Of a stretch of 64,000 nt of DNA, positions 18,962-27,394 are shown piece by piece. The notes beneath the pieces were generated by a model that saw only the letters and a program-made list of their open reading frames with translations, was not told the DNA's origin and ran no database searches. The DNA comes from Arthrobacter sp. B3I4. Its GTDB lineage: Bacteria; Actinomycetota; Actinomycetes; Actinomycetales; Micrococcaceae. Where the stretch lies: assembly GCF_030816855.1 (NCBI RefSeq), contig NZ_JAUSYK010000001.1, forward strand, positions 992,001-1,056,000, written 5' to 3'. Each line of letters starts with the position of its first letter. Positions within the stretch are counted from its first letter, which is position 1. The position numbers were made by a program, and so were the translations under genes.

Positions 18962-19084
18962 GACAGGGGAGCGCCGCCGTCGGGCATCACTGGAGCAGTC
19001 CAGGGGACCGTAGGTGGGCGCTGAGAGTGCGGACAGCCGCAGACCCTCGAACCTGATCCGGTTAGTACCGGCGCAAGGGAGTCG
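18962..19084 (+). promoter_or_regulatory. TPP riboswitch (THI element)
   Basis: The diagnostic thiamine-pyrophosphate aptamer elements occur in order: CTGAGA at 19021, then ACCTGATCCGG at 19051 and TTAGTACCGGCGCAAGGGAG. They are preceded by the 5' half with GGGGAGC and GGGCG. It lies in the leader of the ykoEDC transporter genes, about 80 bases before the first start codon, which has a strong AGGAGG site. TPP binding is expected to shut off expression when thiamine is plentiful. Confidence 0.95.
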
Positions 19085-19164
19085 AGTTCTCAGGATGCCC
19101 GGCATCCGTGGCGGAGGCCACGCACGCCGGAGCACCCTCCCCTCCTGTACCTCAGGAGGACGAC

Positions 19165-19797
19165 ATGACTGACATTTCTGCAAAGCAGACCCTGACCACA
19201 CGGAAGTACAGCTGGCGCGTGGTCGACATCGTGCTGGCGGCCCTGATCGCCGTCGCCGGCGGGGTGATCTTCTGGGCCTGGTCCCAGGGCTCCAACCTCA
19301 TCTCGGTTCCGCTCAACGCGGTGTACCCGCCGCTGACCGGGCTCTACGCGGGCGGCTGGATGATCCCGGCGGTGCTGGGCATGCTCGTGGTCCGCAAGCC
19401 GGGCGCGGCCTTGTTCTGCGAGGCCGTCGCCGCTACCGGTGAGCTGATCATGGGCTCACAGTACGGAACCACCGTGCTGATCTCCGGCGTCCTGCAGGGC
19501 CTCGGCGCTGAGCTCGTCTTCGCGGCCTTCCTCTACCGGAAGTTCAACCTCCCGGTGTCCCTGCTGGCCGGCGCCGGGGCGGGCCTGTTCTGCGGCTTGA
19601 ACGACTCCTTCCTGCCGTGGGGCTGGAACATCGCGTACGAAGCCGGCGATAAGGCCGCCTACATCGTCTTCTGCGCCGTCTCGGGTGCTGTGATCGCCGG
19701 CGGGCTGTCCTGGCTGGCCACCCGCGGCCTGGCCAGGACCGGGGTGCTCTTTTCGTTCGCGTCCCGCAAAGCGGCCTCGGAACCCGTGTTCTCCTGA
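19165..19797 (+). CDS. ykoE: ECF transporter substrate-binding (S) component, YkoE family
   Basis: A 210-residue membrane protein with about five or six helices, typical of an S component. Family stretches are VDIVLAALIAVAGGVIFWAW, LYAGGWMIPAVLGMLVVRKPG and EAVAATGELIMGSQYG. ATG at 19165 follows AGGAGG. Under a TPP riboswitch, so the ligand is thiamine or its pyrimidine precursor HMP. Works with the following ATPase and T component as an energy-coupling-factor importer. Confidence 0.92.
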   Translation: MTDISAKQTLTTRKYSWRVVDIVLAALIAVAGGVIFWAWSQGSNLISVPLNAVYPPLTGLYAGGWMIPAVLGMLVVRKPGAALFCEAVAATGELIMGSQYGTTVLISGVLQGLGAELVFAAFLYRKFNLPVSLLAGAGAGLFCGLNDSFLPWGWNIAYEAGDKAAYIVFCAVSGAVIAGGLSWLATRGLARTGVLFSFASRKAASEPVFS

Positions 19798-19810
19798 TGT
19801 TTTCCTGTCC

Positions 19811-21481
19811 ATGACATCGTTCAACGACGTCCGCCCGGCCGGGGTGACCGCCCGCGGCTGGGGCTGGCGGCATGCCGGCCGGTCCCGGCCCGCCGTCCGC
19901 GGATTGGATCTGGACATTCGCCCGGGCGAGCGGGTGCTGCTGCTGGGGCCCTCCGGCTCCGGCAAATCCACGCTGCTGCACGCCCTCGCCGGGGTGCTCG
20001 GGGATCCCTCCGCCGACGGCTCCGCCGCAGACCCAGGGGACTCGGATGAGACCGGGAGCCTGCTGATCGACGGGGCCGCGCCGCGGGCGGCGCGCGGCCG
20101 GGCCGGCCTCGTGCAGCAGGACCCGGAAACCCAGGTCGTGCTGTCCCGCGTCGGCGACGACGTCGCGTTCGGGGCGGAAAACCTCGCCGTGTCCCCTGAC
20201 GCTATCTGGCGCCGCGTGGCCGAAGCGCTCGACGACGTCGGGCTGGGCGGGCTTCCGCTGCAGCACCCGACATCGGCGCTGTCCGGCGGCCAAAAGCAGC
20301 GACTCGCGCTCGCCGGAATCCTGGCGATGCGGCCGGGGCTGCTGCTATTGGACGAACCAACAGCGAACCTCGACCCGGCCGGCGTCCTGGAGGTCCGCGA
20401 CGCCGTCGGACGCAGCCTGGACAGGACCGGCGCCACGCTGGTGGTGGTGGAGCACCGGGTGGCCGTCTGGAAAGACCTTGTGGACCGGATCGTGGTGCTG
20501 CAGCCCGGATCCGCCGCGGCCTCCGCGGTGTTGCTCGACGGTCCGCCGGACTCGGTGCTGGAGCAGGCGCGGGAGATGCTCATCGGTGCCGGCGTCTGGG
20601 TGCCCGGCCATGTGCCGGCCACCCGCCTGCGGGGCGGGACAGTCGGCGCTGCCGCGACGGGCGGCGCTGGGACGGGAGGCGCGCCCGACGGCGGGGCCGG
20701 GACGGACGGTGCGCCCGGCGGTGGGACTGGCCGGTTGCTGATGGCGGCGGAGGAACTGGCTGTGTCCCGCGAACGGCGCCGCCGCGGCGGCCTGCTCAAG
20801 CGGTTCGCCCCCATCCCGCCTCTGCCGGTGCAAACGGGAATCACGGCGCAGGTCCGGGCCGGGCAGGCACTCACCGTCACCGGCCCGAACGGTTCCGGAA
20901 AGTCCACCTTCGCCCTGACCCTGGCCGGGCTGCTCGCGCCCGTGGGCGGGAAGGTGTCCGCGACGACCCACCTGAGCGCCGGCGCGGGCATCGACCCGTA
21001 CCGGTGGAAAGCCCAGCAGCTGATTTCCCGGATCGGGACGGTATTCCAGGAACCGGAGCACCAGTTCGTCACCGGTCGGGTTCTGGACGAACTAAGGTTC
21101 GGTCCCCGCCAGCTGGGCCGCGGCGAGGACAGGCTGGATGAACTGTTGGAGCGGCTGCGGCTCCGCGAGCTCGTGGACGCCAACCCGTACACACTGTCCG
21201 GCGGCGAAAAAAGACGGCTCTCGGTGGCCACCGTGCTCGCCGCGCACCCGCAGGTGCTGGTGCTGGACGAACCCACCTTTGGCCAGGACGCCAACACCTG
21301 GGCCGAGCTGGCGTCCTTCCTCTCTGAGCTTCTGGACGCTGGCACCGCCGTGGTCTCGGTGACCCACGACGCGGAGTTCAGTGAGGTTCTGGGCGGCACC
21401 GAACTCAGGCTCGGGGCGCCGCAGCACTCCTCCGCCCAAGTGCTGCCCGGTTCCGCGGACCCGGAGGTGGCTGCGCCGTGA
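19811..21481 (+). CDS. ykoD: ECF transporter ATPase, two fused ABC domains (YkoD-like)
   Basis: A 556-residue tandem ABC ATPase. Domain 1 (~1-265) has Walker A GPSGSGKSTLL, signature LSGGQKQRLALAG and Walker B LLLLDEPT. A Gly/Ala-rich linker around 275-305 leads to domain 2, with Walker A GPNGSGKSTFA, signature LSGGEKRRLSVAT and Walker B VLVLDEPT. The fused form replaces the separate EcfA1/EcfA2 and energises YkoE/YkoC. Separated from ykoE by 13 bp and overlaps ykoC. Confidence 0.92.
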   Translation: MTSFNDVRPAGVTARGWGWRHAGRSRPAVRGLDLDIRPGERVLLLGPSGSGKSTLLHALAGVLGDPSADGSAADPGDSDETGSLLIDGAAPRAARGRAGLVQQDPETQVVLSRVGDDVAFGAENLAVSPDAIWRRVAEALDDVGLGGLPLQHPTSALSGGQKQRLALAGILAMRPGLLLLDEPTANLDPAGVLEVRDAVGRSLDRTGATLVVVEHRVAVWKDLVDRIVVLQPGSAAASAVLLDGPPDSVLEQAREMLIGAGVWVPGHVPATRLRGGTVGAAATGGAGTGGAPDGGAGTDGAPGGGTGRLLMAAEELAVSRERRRRGGLLKRFAPIPPLPVQTGITAQVRAGQALTVTGPNGSGKSTFALTLAGLLAPVGGKVSATTHLSAGAGIDPYRWKAQQLISRIGTVFQEPEHQFVTGRVLDELRFGPRQLGRGEDRLDELLERLRLRELVDANPYTLSGGEKRRLSVATVLAAHPQVLVLDEPTFGQDANTWAELASFLSELLDAGTAVVSVTHDAEFSEVLGGTELRLGAPQHSSAQVLPGSADPEVAAP

Positions 21482-22281
21482 GGGAGGCCCTGACCCTGCG
21501 GGGAAACCGCGCCCTGCTGACCCGCGCCAACCCGCTGGCCAAATTCTGCGGCGTCGTGCTGATTACCGTAGCCCTGGCTCTGTCCATCGACTGGGTCTCC
21601 GCGTCGGTGGCGCTCGCCTTTGAATTCCTGCTGTTCCCGCTGGCCGGCCTGACGCTGGCACTGCTCTGGCAGCGCGGCTGGCCACTTCTCCTCGCGGCGG
21701 CGGTGGGCGGCTGGAGCACCGCGATCCTGGCCCCCGACCACGGGCGGATACTGCTGGACGTAGGACTCTGGTCCATCAGCGAGGGTTCGCTCCAGCTGGG
21801 GCTGGGTTTCCTGCTGCGCGGCCTCGCGATTGCCTTGCCGGCAGTGTTGCTGATGAGCTGCACGGACCCGACCGACCTCGCCGACGCCCTTGCCCAGCAG
21901 GTGAAACTGCCGCACCGGTTCGTGCTGGGCACTCTTGCGGCGATGCGGCTGGTGGGACTCCTGGCTGAGGAATGGCAGACCATCGGAATGGCAAGGCGCG
22001 CCCGCGGGGTGGGGTCGCACGGAAATCCGGTGCAGCGGCTGAAGGCGATGCTCGGCCAGAGCTTTGGGCTGCTGGTCCAGGCCGTCCGCCGCGCCTCCCG
22101 GCTGGCCGTGACGATGGAGGCGCGGGGTTTCGGCGACACGGAACGGACTTGGGCACGGAAAGCAACCTTCAGCAGTCTGGACCCATGGGTGGTTCTGGGC
22201 GGACTGGTCATCGCCGGTGCTGCAGTGATTGCCGCGGTCGCCGCTGGAACGTGGAATATGGTCTTCCTCGGGCAGCAGTAG
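21478..22281 (+). CDS. ykoC: ECF transporter transmembrane (T) component, YkoC-like
   Basis: A 267-residue EcfT family protein: N-terminal LTRANPLAKF, several helices, and the C-terminal coupling helices with the family motif SHGNPVQRLKAMLGQ and AVTMEARGFGD. GTG start overlaps the ATPase stop by 4 bases (GTGA). Couples ATP hydrolysis to the S component in the cytoplasmic membrane. Confidence 0.9.
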   Translation: MREALTLRGNRALLTRANPLAKFCGVVLITVALALSIDWVSASVALAFEFLLFPLAGLTLALLWQRGWPLLLAAAVGGWSTAILAPDHGRILLDVGLWSISEGSLQLGLGFLLRGLAIALPAVLLMSCTDPTDLADALAQQVKLPHRFVLGTLAAMRLVGLLAEEWQTIGMARRARGVGSHGNPVQRLKAMLGQSFGLLVQAVRRASRLAVTMEARGFGDTERTWARKATFSSLDPWVVLGGLVIAGAAVIAAVAAGTWNMVFLGQQ

Positions 22282-22401
22282 CAGCTACGGCCAGGCAGCC
22301 GGAATCCGTACATGGGCTCAAAAATATCGCATCAGCTGAATATTCCTGTGACCTTCACTGCACTGTTGCGGCAATAGGCTGTCCCCGTAGCTCGTTTGTG
22401 C

Positions 22402-22413
22402 TATATATTGCCT
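22402..22413 (+). promoter_or_regulatory. Possible leaderless promoter of the XRE-MurA gene
   Basis: TATATA at 22402-22407 sits 6 bases before the ATG at 22414, where a -10 box would place transcription start at or next to the start codon. No Shine-Dalgarno precedes the ATG and no clear -35 is visible, which fits a leaderless actinobacterial gene. Confidence 0.35.
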
Positions 22414-23937
22414 ATGACTCCCCCCACTGCTGAACACCTGGGCGCCGTGCTCCGGGACGCCCGCGGCGAGAAGGGCTGGACCCAAGGACAGCTCGCCGCC
22501 GAACTCGGAACCAGCCAGAGCGCCATCGCAAGAATGGAGCAGGGCAAACAAAACCTGAGCCTGAAAATGATCCAACGGCTTGAAACAATTTTCGACCGCA
22601 CCATAGTCAAGGTCGGGCGGCCGCAGATGACGCACCTGCGGGTCGAGGGCGGCCGCACGCTCTCGGGCGCCGTGGACGTCAACAGCAGCAAGAACGCCGG
22701 GGTCGCACTGCTCTGCGCCAGCCTGATCAACCGGGGCACCACCGTACTGCGGAGGCTGGCCCGGATCGAAGAAGTCAACCGTATCGTCGAGGTGCTCACC
22801 AGTATCGGCGTCGAATGCACCTGGTTGAACGCCACCGACCTGCAGATCCGCCGGCCGGCCGTGCTGGACCTGGAATCGATGGACATTGAGGCCGCCCGCC
22901 GTACCCGCAGCGTCATTATGCTGCTTGGCCCGCTGCTCGACGAGTCCAGCGAATACCGGCTGCCCTACGCCGGCGGGTGTGACCTGGGCACCCGCACCGT
23001 GGAGCCACACATGCAGGCTCTTCGGCAGTTCGGCCTCAGCGTGGAGGCGACCTCCGGCTTCTACACCGTGCAGGCGCCGGCCGCGGATGACCACGACCGG
23101 TCCTTCGTGCTGAGCGAGCGCGGCGACACCGTCACGGAGAATGCGATCATGGCGGCAGCGCACCGCCGGGGTAGCACCATCATCCGCAACGCCAGCCCGA
23201 ACTACATGGTCCAGGACCTCTGCTTCTACCTGCAGATGCTGGGCGTGCAGATCGATGGCGTGGGGACCACGACATTGAAGATCGTCGGGCGCCCGGTTGT
23301 CGCCGCCGACGTTGAGTACTTCCCGTCCGAGGACCCGATCGAGGCGATGAGCCTGATCACGGCCGGCATCGTAACCAACTCCGAGGTCACGGTCCGCCGG
23401 GTCCCGATCGAGTTCATGGAGATCGAGCTGGCGACGCTGGAGCAGATGGGCCAGCAACTGGAGGTGTCCGCGGAGTACGTAGCCCGCAACGGCCGGACCC
23501 GGCTCGTGGACGTCACCACCAAGCCCTCGGAGCTGCGTGCCCCGGAGGACAAAATCCACCCGATGCCCTTCCCCGGCCTGAATATCGACAACCTGCCGTT
23601 TTTTGCCGTCATTGCCGCCAACGCCCAGGGCCAGACCATGATCCACGACTGGGTTTACGAGAACCGGGCCATCTACCTGACCGAACTGAACAAACTCGGC
23701 GCCCAGGTCCAGCTGCTGGACCCGCACCGGATCTACGTCAACGGGCCCACCAAGTGGCGGGCCGCTGAGGTCGGTTGCCCGCCGGCCCTGCGCCCGGCCG
23801 CCTGCCTGCTGCTGGCCATGCTGGCCGCGCGGGGAGTGTCCGAGCTGCGCAACATCTACGTGATCGAGCGCGGCTACGAGGACCTGGCCGAGCGGCTGAA
23901 CACCATCGGCGCGAAGATCGAGTACTTCCAGGACTGA
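22414..23937 (+). CDS. XRE-family HTH fused to UDP-GlcNAc 1-carboxyvinyltransferase (MurA-like)
   Basis: A 507-residue fusion. Residues ~5-60 are an XRE helix-turn-helix (KGWTQGQLAAELGTSQSAIARMEQ). The rest is an EPSP-synthase-fold MurA-like domain starting at MTHLRVEGGRTLSG, with SSKNAGVALL (the active-site Lys-Asn), AGGCDLG carrying the MurA catalytic Cys, an Asp in FPGLNIDNLPF aligned to the MurA general base, and RPAACLLLAML/IERGYEDLAERL near the end. MurA transfers enolpyruvate from PEP to UDP-GlcNAc, the first step of peptidoglycan synthesis. Key residues look intact, so it may be catalytic, regulatory or both. Confidence 0.88.
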   Translation: MTPPTAEHLGAVLRDARGEKGWTQGQLAAELGTSQSAIARMEQGKQNLSLKMIQRLETIFDRTIVKVGRPQMTHLRVEGGRTLSGAVDVNSSKNAGVALLCASLINRGTTVLRRLARIEEVNRIVEVLTSIGVECTWLNATDLQIRRPAVLDLESMDIEAARRTRSVIMLLGPLLDESSEYRLPYAGGCDLGTRTVEPHMQALRQFGLSVEATSGFYTVQAPAADDHDRSFVLSERGDTVTENAIMAAAHRRGSTIIRNASPNYMVQDLCFYLQMLGVQIDGVGTTTLKIVGRPVVAADVEYFPSEDPIEAMSLITAGIVTNSEVTVRRVPIEFMEIELATLEQMGQQLEVSAEYVARNGRTRLVDVTTKPSELRAPEDKIHPMPFPGLNIDNLPFFAVIAANAQGQTMIHDWVYENRAIYLTELNKLGAQVQLLDPHRIYVNGPTKWRAAEVGCPPALRPAACLLLAMLAARGVSELRNIYVIERGYEDLAERLNTIGAKIEYFQD

Positions 23938-24023
23938 TCCCCGCCAGGCTGCTTGCTGAGTAACGCCCCGGATACCACATGCGGGGTAGCGCGCGGGGGC
24001 GCTTCCGGGCGGACAATGGTTGC

Positions 24024-25172
24024 ATGCGCACCTTCGGCGTCGAGGAGGAACTGCTTATCGTCGATCCCGCCACCGGGGTCCCGGCGGCGCTCGCCGACAC
24101 TGTGCTGCGCGGGCTCAGCCCCCGGGGCGCTGCCGCAGGGCCCAAAACCGGCCGGCTCCCCGGCGATGCTGCCTTCGGCTTAGAGCTGAAGCTGGAGCAG
24201 ATCGAGGCGCGGACGGCTCCTGTCCTCAACCACGACGCCCTTCTGTGCCAGATCCGGCAGGCCCGGGTTCTTGTGGACCAGGCGGCCCGGCAGCAGGGCG
24301 CGCGGGCGGCTGCCCTGGCCACCTCGCCCCTGGCCTGCACCACGCACACAACGCACAGCCCGCGGTACGCCACCATGCAACGGCGGTTCGGCCTCACTGT
24401 GACGGAGCAGCTGACCTGCGGGCTACACGTCCATACCTTCATCGCATCTCCGGAGGAGGGCGTGGCCGTCCTGGACCGCATCCGGGACAAGCTGGCGGTG
24501 CTAATCGCGCTCAGTGCCAATTCGCCTTTTTGGAACGGCGGCGAAACAGGCTTTGAAAGTTACCGGACGCAGGCGTGGAACCGCTGGCCGGCGGCCGGTC
24601 CGGCAATGATCTTCGGCAGCGTCCCCGTGTACCGGGGCGTGGTGGCGCGGCTGCTGGAAAGCGGGGTGCTCTTTGACGAGGGCATGGTCTACTTCGATGC
24701 CAGGCTGGCCCGCCACCACCCCACCGTGGAAGTCCGCGTCGCCGACGTCTGCCTGCGCGCCGAGGACGCTGCCCTGATCGCCGTCCTAGTGCGCGCTCTC
24801 GTGGAGTCCGCCAGCCGCGAGTGGCGCGATGGCGTGGACCCCGCCCCGGTGCCGACGGTTCTGCTGCGGATGGCGGCCTGGCAGGCCAGCAACTTCGGAT
24901 TGCGCAGTGAACTGCTGGACTTCGGCAGTTTCCGCCCCGCCCCCGCAGGTGAGGTTGTGCATGCGCTCGTGGATTTCCTGGCCCCGGTTCTTGCTGAACA
25001 GGGCGAACTGGAGCTGGTCCGCAGCGGCGTGGACCGAGTTCTGTCGGACGGAACGGGTTCGCAGGTGCAGCGTCAGGCACTCTGCGCTGCCGGGTTGAAA
25101 ACCCGGAACGGCCAGGCCGGGCTGGCCGACGTCGTCGCCCACGCTGTTGAGGTCACCACCCGAGCGGGTTAG
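24024..25172 (+). CDS. Carboxylate-amine ligase, YbdK/glutamate-cysteine ligase 2 family
   Basis: A 382-residue protein beginning at [15 protein letters not shown], the GCS2 signature with metal/ATP-binding glutamates. Further motifs are [29 protein letters not shown] and [15 protein letters not shown]. coli YbdK has weak gamma-glutamylcysteine synthetase activity; actinobacterial paralogs are often of unknown substrate. Start at ATG 24024 because the conserved motif begins there. Convergent with the L,D-transpeptidase-like gene, 9 bp between stops. Confidence 0.87.
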   Translation: MRTFGVEEELLIVDPATGVPAALADTVLRGLSPRGAAAGPKTGRLPGDAAFGLELKLEQIEARTAPVLNHDALLCQIRQARVLVDQAARQQGARAAALATSPLACTTHTTHSPRYATMQRRFGLTVTEQLTCGLHVHTFIASPEEGVAVLDRIRDKLAVLIALSANSPFWNGGETGFESYRTQAWNRWPAAGPAMIFGSVPVYRGVVARLLESGVLFDEGMVYFDARLARHHPTVEVRVADVCLRAEDAALIAVLVRALVESASREWRDGVDPAPVPTVLLRMAAWQASNFGLRSELLDFGSFRPAPAGEVVHALVDFLAPVLAEQGELELVRSGVDRVLSDGTGSQVQRQALCAAGLKTRNGQAGLADVVAHAVEVTTRAG

Positions 25173-25181
25173 AGCCGCTGC

Positions 25182-26072
25182 TCAGGGATGTTTCCGCCTC
25201 CTGACAAGGAGAAAGACGCCGGTCAGCAGCGCAACAGCGCCTGCTGCGGCGGCGATCGTCCTTGGTTGCAACTCCAGGATGGCGGGCTGGGGGTCTTGTG
25301 TCTTTCCGGCGCCGTCTGCGCCGCCCGCTGCCGGTGCCGGCGTGGTTTTTGTACCTGCCTTGAACACCGCCGGCTCCACTCCCATCACGATCCTGTCGCC
25401 CGGCTTGGCACTCTTGAGCAGGCGGGTCACCGTGCTGAGGCCGGAGGAGATGCAGCCCAGGGTGGGGGAATTGCCCGCGTGAAGGAAGATGGCGAAGGAA
25501 GCACCCTGAACCGTGGGCATGTCCGGTTCGCGGTTCCAATTAATGACCGCGGCCTGTTCGTAGTCACCCTCCCGCATATAGAACCAAAGATTTTCGTCCG
25601 CGTCGCCGCCCTCGCCCTCGAAGTACTGGTTGTACGTCGGGCCCCGCTCCCCGCCCCAGCGGGAATTGCGGTTAAGGGTGTGATACTTCAGTGCGGTCCC
25701 GGGATTCGCCCTGCCAAACGCCTCGGTGAAGGTAAACGAGCCAGTAGGCGAGTAGAGGGTGTCCTGCCACATTTTGCCCGGCGGTGCGAAACCAGCCCGG
25801 CCCGCAAACCCCGACGTCTGCCACTCCTGGACGTACCCGCCGTCGGCGTGGACGCAGCCGGTAATGAGGACCTCTATGTCGCCGTAGGCTTTCGCCGTGG
25901 CAAAGGTCACCCGGTCCGCTCCGTGCGTGGGGAACTGCACTTCGCCGGCGGTCAATCGTTCGCATGGGTTGGACACCGTCGCCGGGCGGGGTGCCGCCGA
26001 GAGCGGAGCTGCCGAAAGACCCAGTGCCACGGGGATGGCCATAAGGACTGCCACCAGAGGGCGTAGTTGCAC
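25182..26072 (-). CDS. Membrane-anchored L,D-transpeptidase-like protein
   Basis: A 296-residue exported protein: signal peptide (residues 1-27, ending LSAAP), a catalytic-like domain with His198 in FAIFLHAGNSPT and Cys207 in LGCISSG, matching the H...GC motif of the COG3786-type YkuD branch, then an Ala/Pro linker and a C-terminal membrane helix followed by RRRK. L,D-transpeptidases join peptide stems through the side-chain amine of the third residue or attach polymers to peptidoglycan. GTG start shares one base with the preceding gene's TAG stop (TAGTG). Last gene of the Pls operon; wall attachment of the product is inference. Confidence 0.78.
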   Translation of the reverse strand: MQLRPLVAVLMAIPVALGLSAAPLSAAPRPATVSNPCERLTAGEVQFPTHGADRVTFATAKAYGDIEVLITGCVHADGGYVQEWQTSGFAGRAGFAPPGKMWQDTLYSPTGSFTFTEAFGRANPGTALKYHTLNRNSRWGGERGPTYNQYFEGEGGDADENLWFYMREGDYEQAAVINWNREPDMPTVQGASFAIFLHAGNSPTLGCISSGLSTVTRLLKSAKPGDRIVMGVEPAVFKAGTKTTPAPAAGGADGAGKTQDPQPAILELQPRTIAAAAGAVALLTGVFLLVRRRKHP

Positions 26073-27394
26073 TACCGGGAACCTCGCTGGGCGTCAGGGC
26101 CGGCAGTCGTCGGCACTTGATCAGACGCTGTTCTCTCCTCAAGCCCCGCGGTGGTGAGGGTTTCGGTGGCTTCACCGGGACGTGCGGGCAGATCCGCGGG
26201 CGCCCGGTTGTCAAGGACCCGCTTCCGCGCCCGGCCGGCGCCGTTAGACACCACGCGTTCCAGAGGGCCTTGCTTGCCTGCTGTCACGTTCCTCCAGATG
26301 ACGGCGAAGAGTGCCGCGGCGACCGTATGAACTGCCAGGCACACCCCCGGCCGGTCCAGGAGGAAACCCGTGGAAAGGGCAACAAGGTGCGCTGAGTAGA
26401 GGGTGAGTGTCATGCCGCCCATGGCAGCCAGCGGCATGTAGGCCGATGCCGACTTCCCGGCGAGGATCAGCATGATGCCCAGGGTTGCCGCAGCGATACC
26501 GATGGTGTTGAAAAGTTCCAGCGGAGTGGCGGAGTACGGGGACAGGATCGCCAGCCACCACCACGACGTCGTGGGCAGCGTCGGATCGGGTCCCCAGATC
26601 TGGATGTCGCTGAGCCCTGTGGCGTTCAGCCACGGGGTGGCCTGAAGCAGGGCGGTCCTCCCGCCGAAGGGCCCCAGCAGGGCTTCCGAGAGCAGCCATG
26701 AGCCGACGGCGAGTCCCACGCCCCAGAGGGCCACTTTGACCTGGACCGCGTGGGAACGCAGGTCCAGTCTGCCCAGGGCAAGGCCCGCGCAGATGTAAGC
26801 CATCCACGGAATAGCCGGATAGGTTCCGTCCACGAGCAGCGTTGAGATGGTCGCGGTTGGCTCGGTGACAAGGGAGCCGAACGTTGGATCGTAGTCGCCT
26901 AGGCCGGGCAGATGGTCGCGTACCGATTGCATGAAAATGGGCCCGAGCACGGCAAAACCGAGCGCCGCCAAGGCGAGGAAGCGCGGACCGCGGCCCAGCA
27001 GGGGAATCGCCATCAGGAACATGGTGCCGTAATACGCCAGGATGATCGCTGCCGGCGGGTTAAGAACGGCGAGCAGCAGGCCGATCGACATAATGATGAG
27101 GGCACGGACCGCCAGTGCCCATTTCGCCGCCGTCAAGGCCCGGCCCGTCAGGGGTGTCCTCCCGCCGGAGGTGAAGGTGAGCGAGACCCCGGCGAGCAAG
27201 GCGAAGAGACCCGCCGATACACCGGAGAAAAGCGTCCACGACAACGTGGGAGCGTAGTTCTCGTCGTAGCCAGGCAGGATGTGGATGGCCATCATGCCGA
27301 TCAGGGCGAGTCCCCTGGCGACGTCGACGCCGATGAGGCGTTGCTTTGGAGCTGAGGTCATGGCCGTCCTTTGGGTGATTTCGATGCTGTTCAT
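26072..27394 (-). CDS. Membrane acyltransferase-like protein (HGSNAT/DUF1624-DUF418 type)
   Basis: A 440-residue polytopic protein with about 10 helices. The opening RLIGVDVARGLALIGMMAIH and SWTLFSGVSAGLFALLAGVSL match the heparan-alpha-glucosaminide N-acetyltransferase-like family (YeiB relatives). The last ~70 residues are hydrophilic and likely disordered. Characterised HGSNAT carries acetyl groups across a membrane to a terminal amine. The ATG at 27394 overlaps the dapA-like stop (ATGA); an alternative start at 27361 follows AAAGGAC. Third gene of the Pls operon; acetylation of the amino-acid polymer is a hypothesis. Confidence 0.8.
   Translation of the reverse strand: MNSIEITQRTAMTSAPKQRLIGVDVARGLALIGMMAIHILPGYDENYAPTLSWTLFSGVSAGLFALLAGVSLTFTSGGRTPLTGRALTAAKWALAVRALIIMSIGLLLAVLNPPAAIILAYYGTMFLMAIPLLGRGPRFLALAALGFAVLGPIFMQSVRDHLPGLGDYDPTFGSLVTEPTATISTLLVDGTYPAIPWMAYICAGLALGRLDLRSHAVQVKVALWGVGLAVGSWLLSEALLGPFGGRTALLQATPWLNATGLSDIQIWGPDPTLPTTSWWWLAILSPYSATPLELFNTIGIAAATLGIMLILAGKSASAYMPLAAMGGMTLTLYSAHLVALSTGFLLDRPGVCLAVHTVAAALFAVIWRNVTAGKQGPLERVVSNGAGRARKRVLDNRAPADLPARPGEATETLTTAGLEERTASDQVPTTAGPDAQRGSR

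Noticed and set aside
19456..22020. An 854-codon open frame antisense to ykoE-ykoD-ykoC
   Set aside because: The opposite strand carries three genes with all ABC and EcfT motifs. The antisense translation is Ser/Arg/Pro-rich without any recognisable domain, as expected in high-GC DNA.
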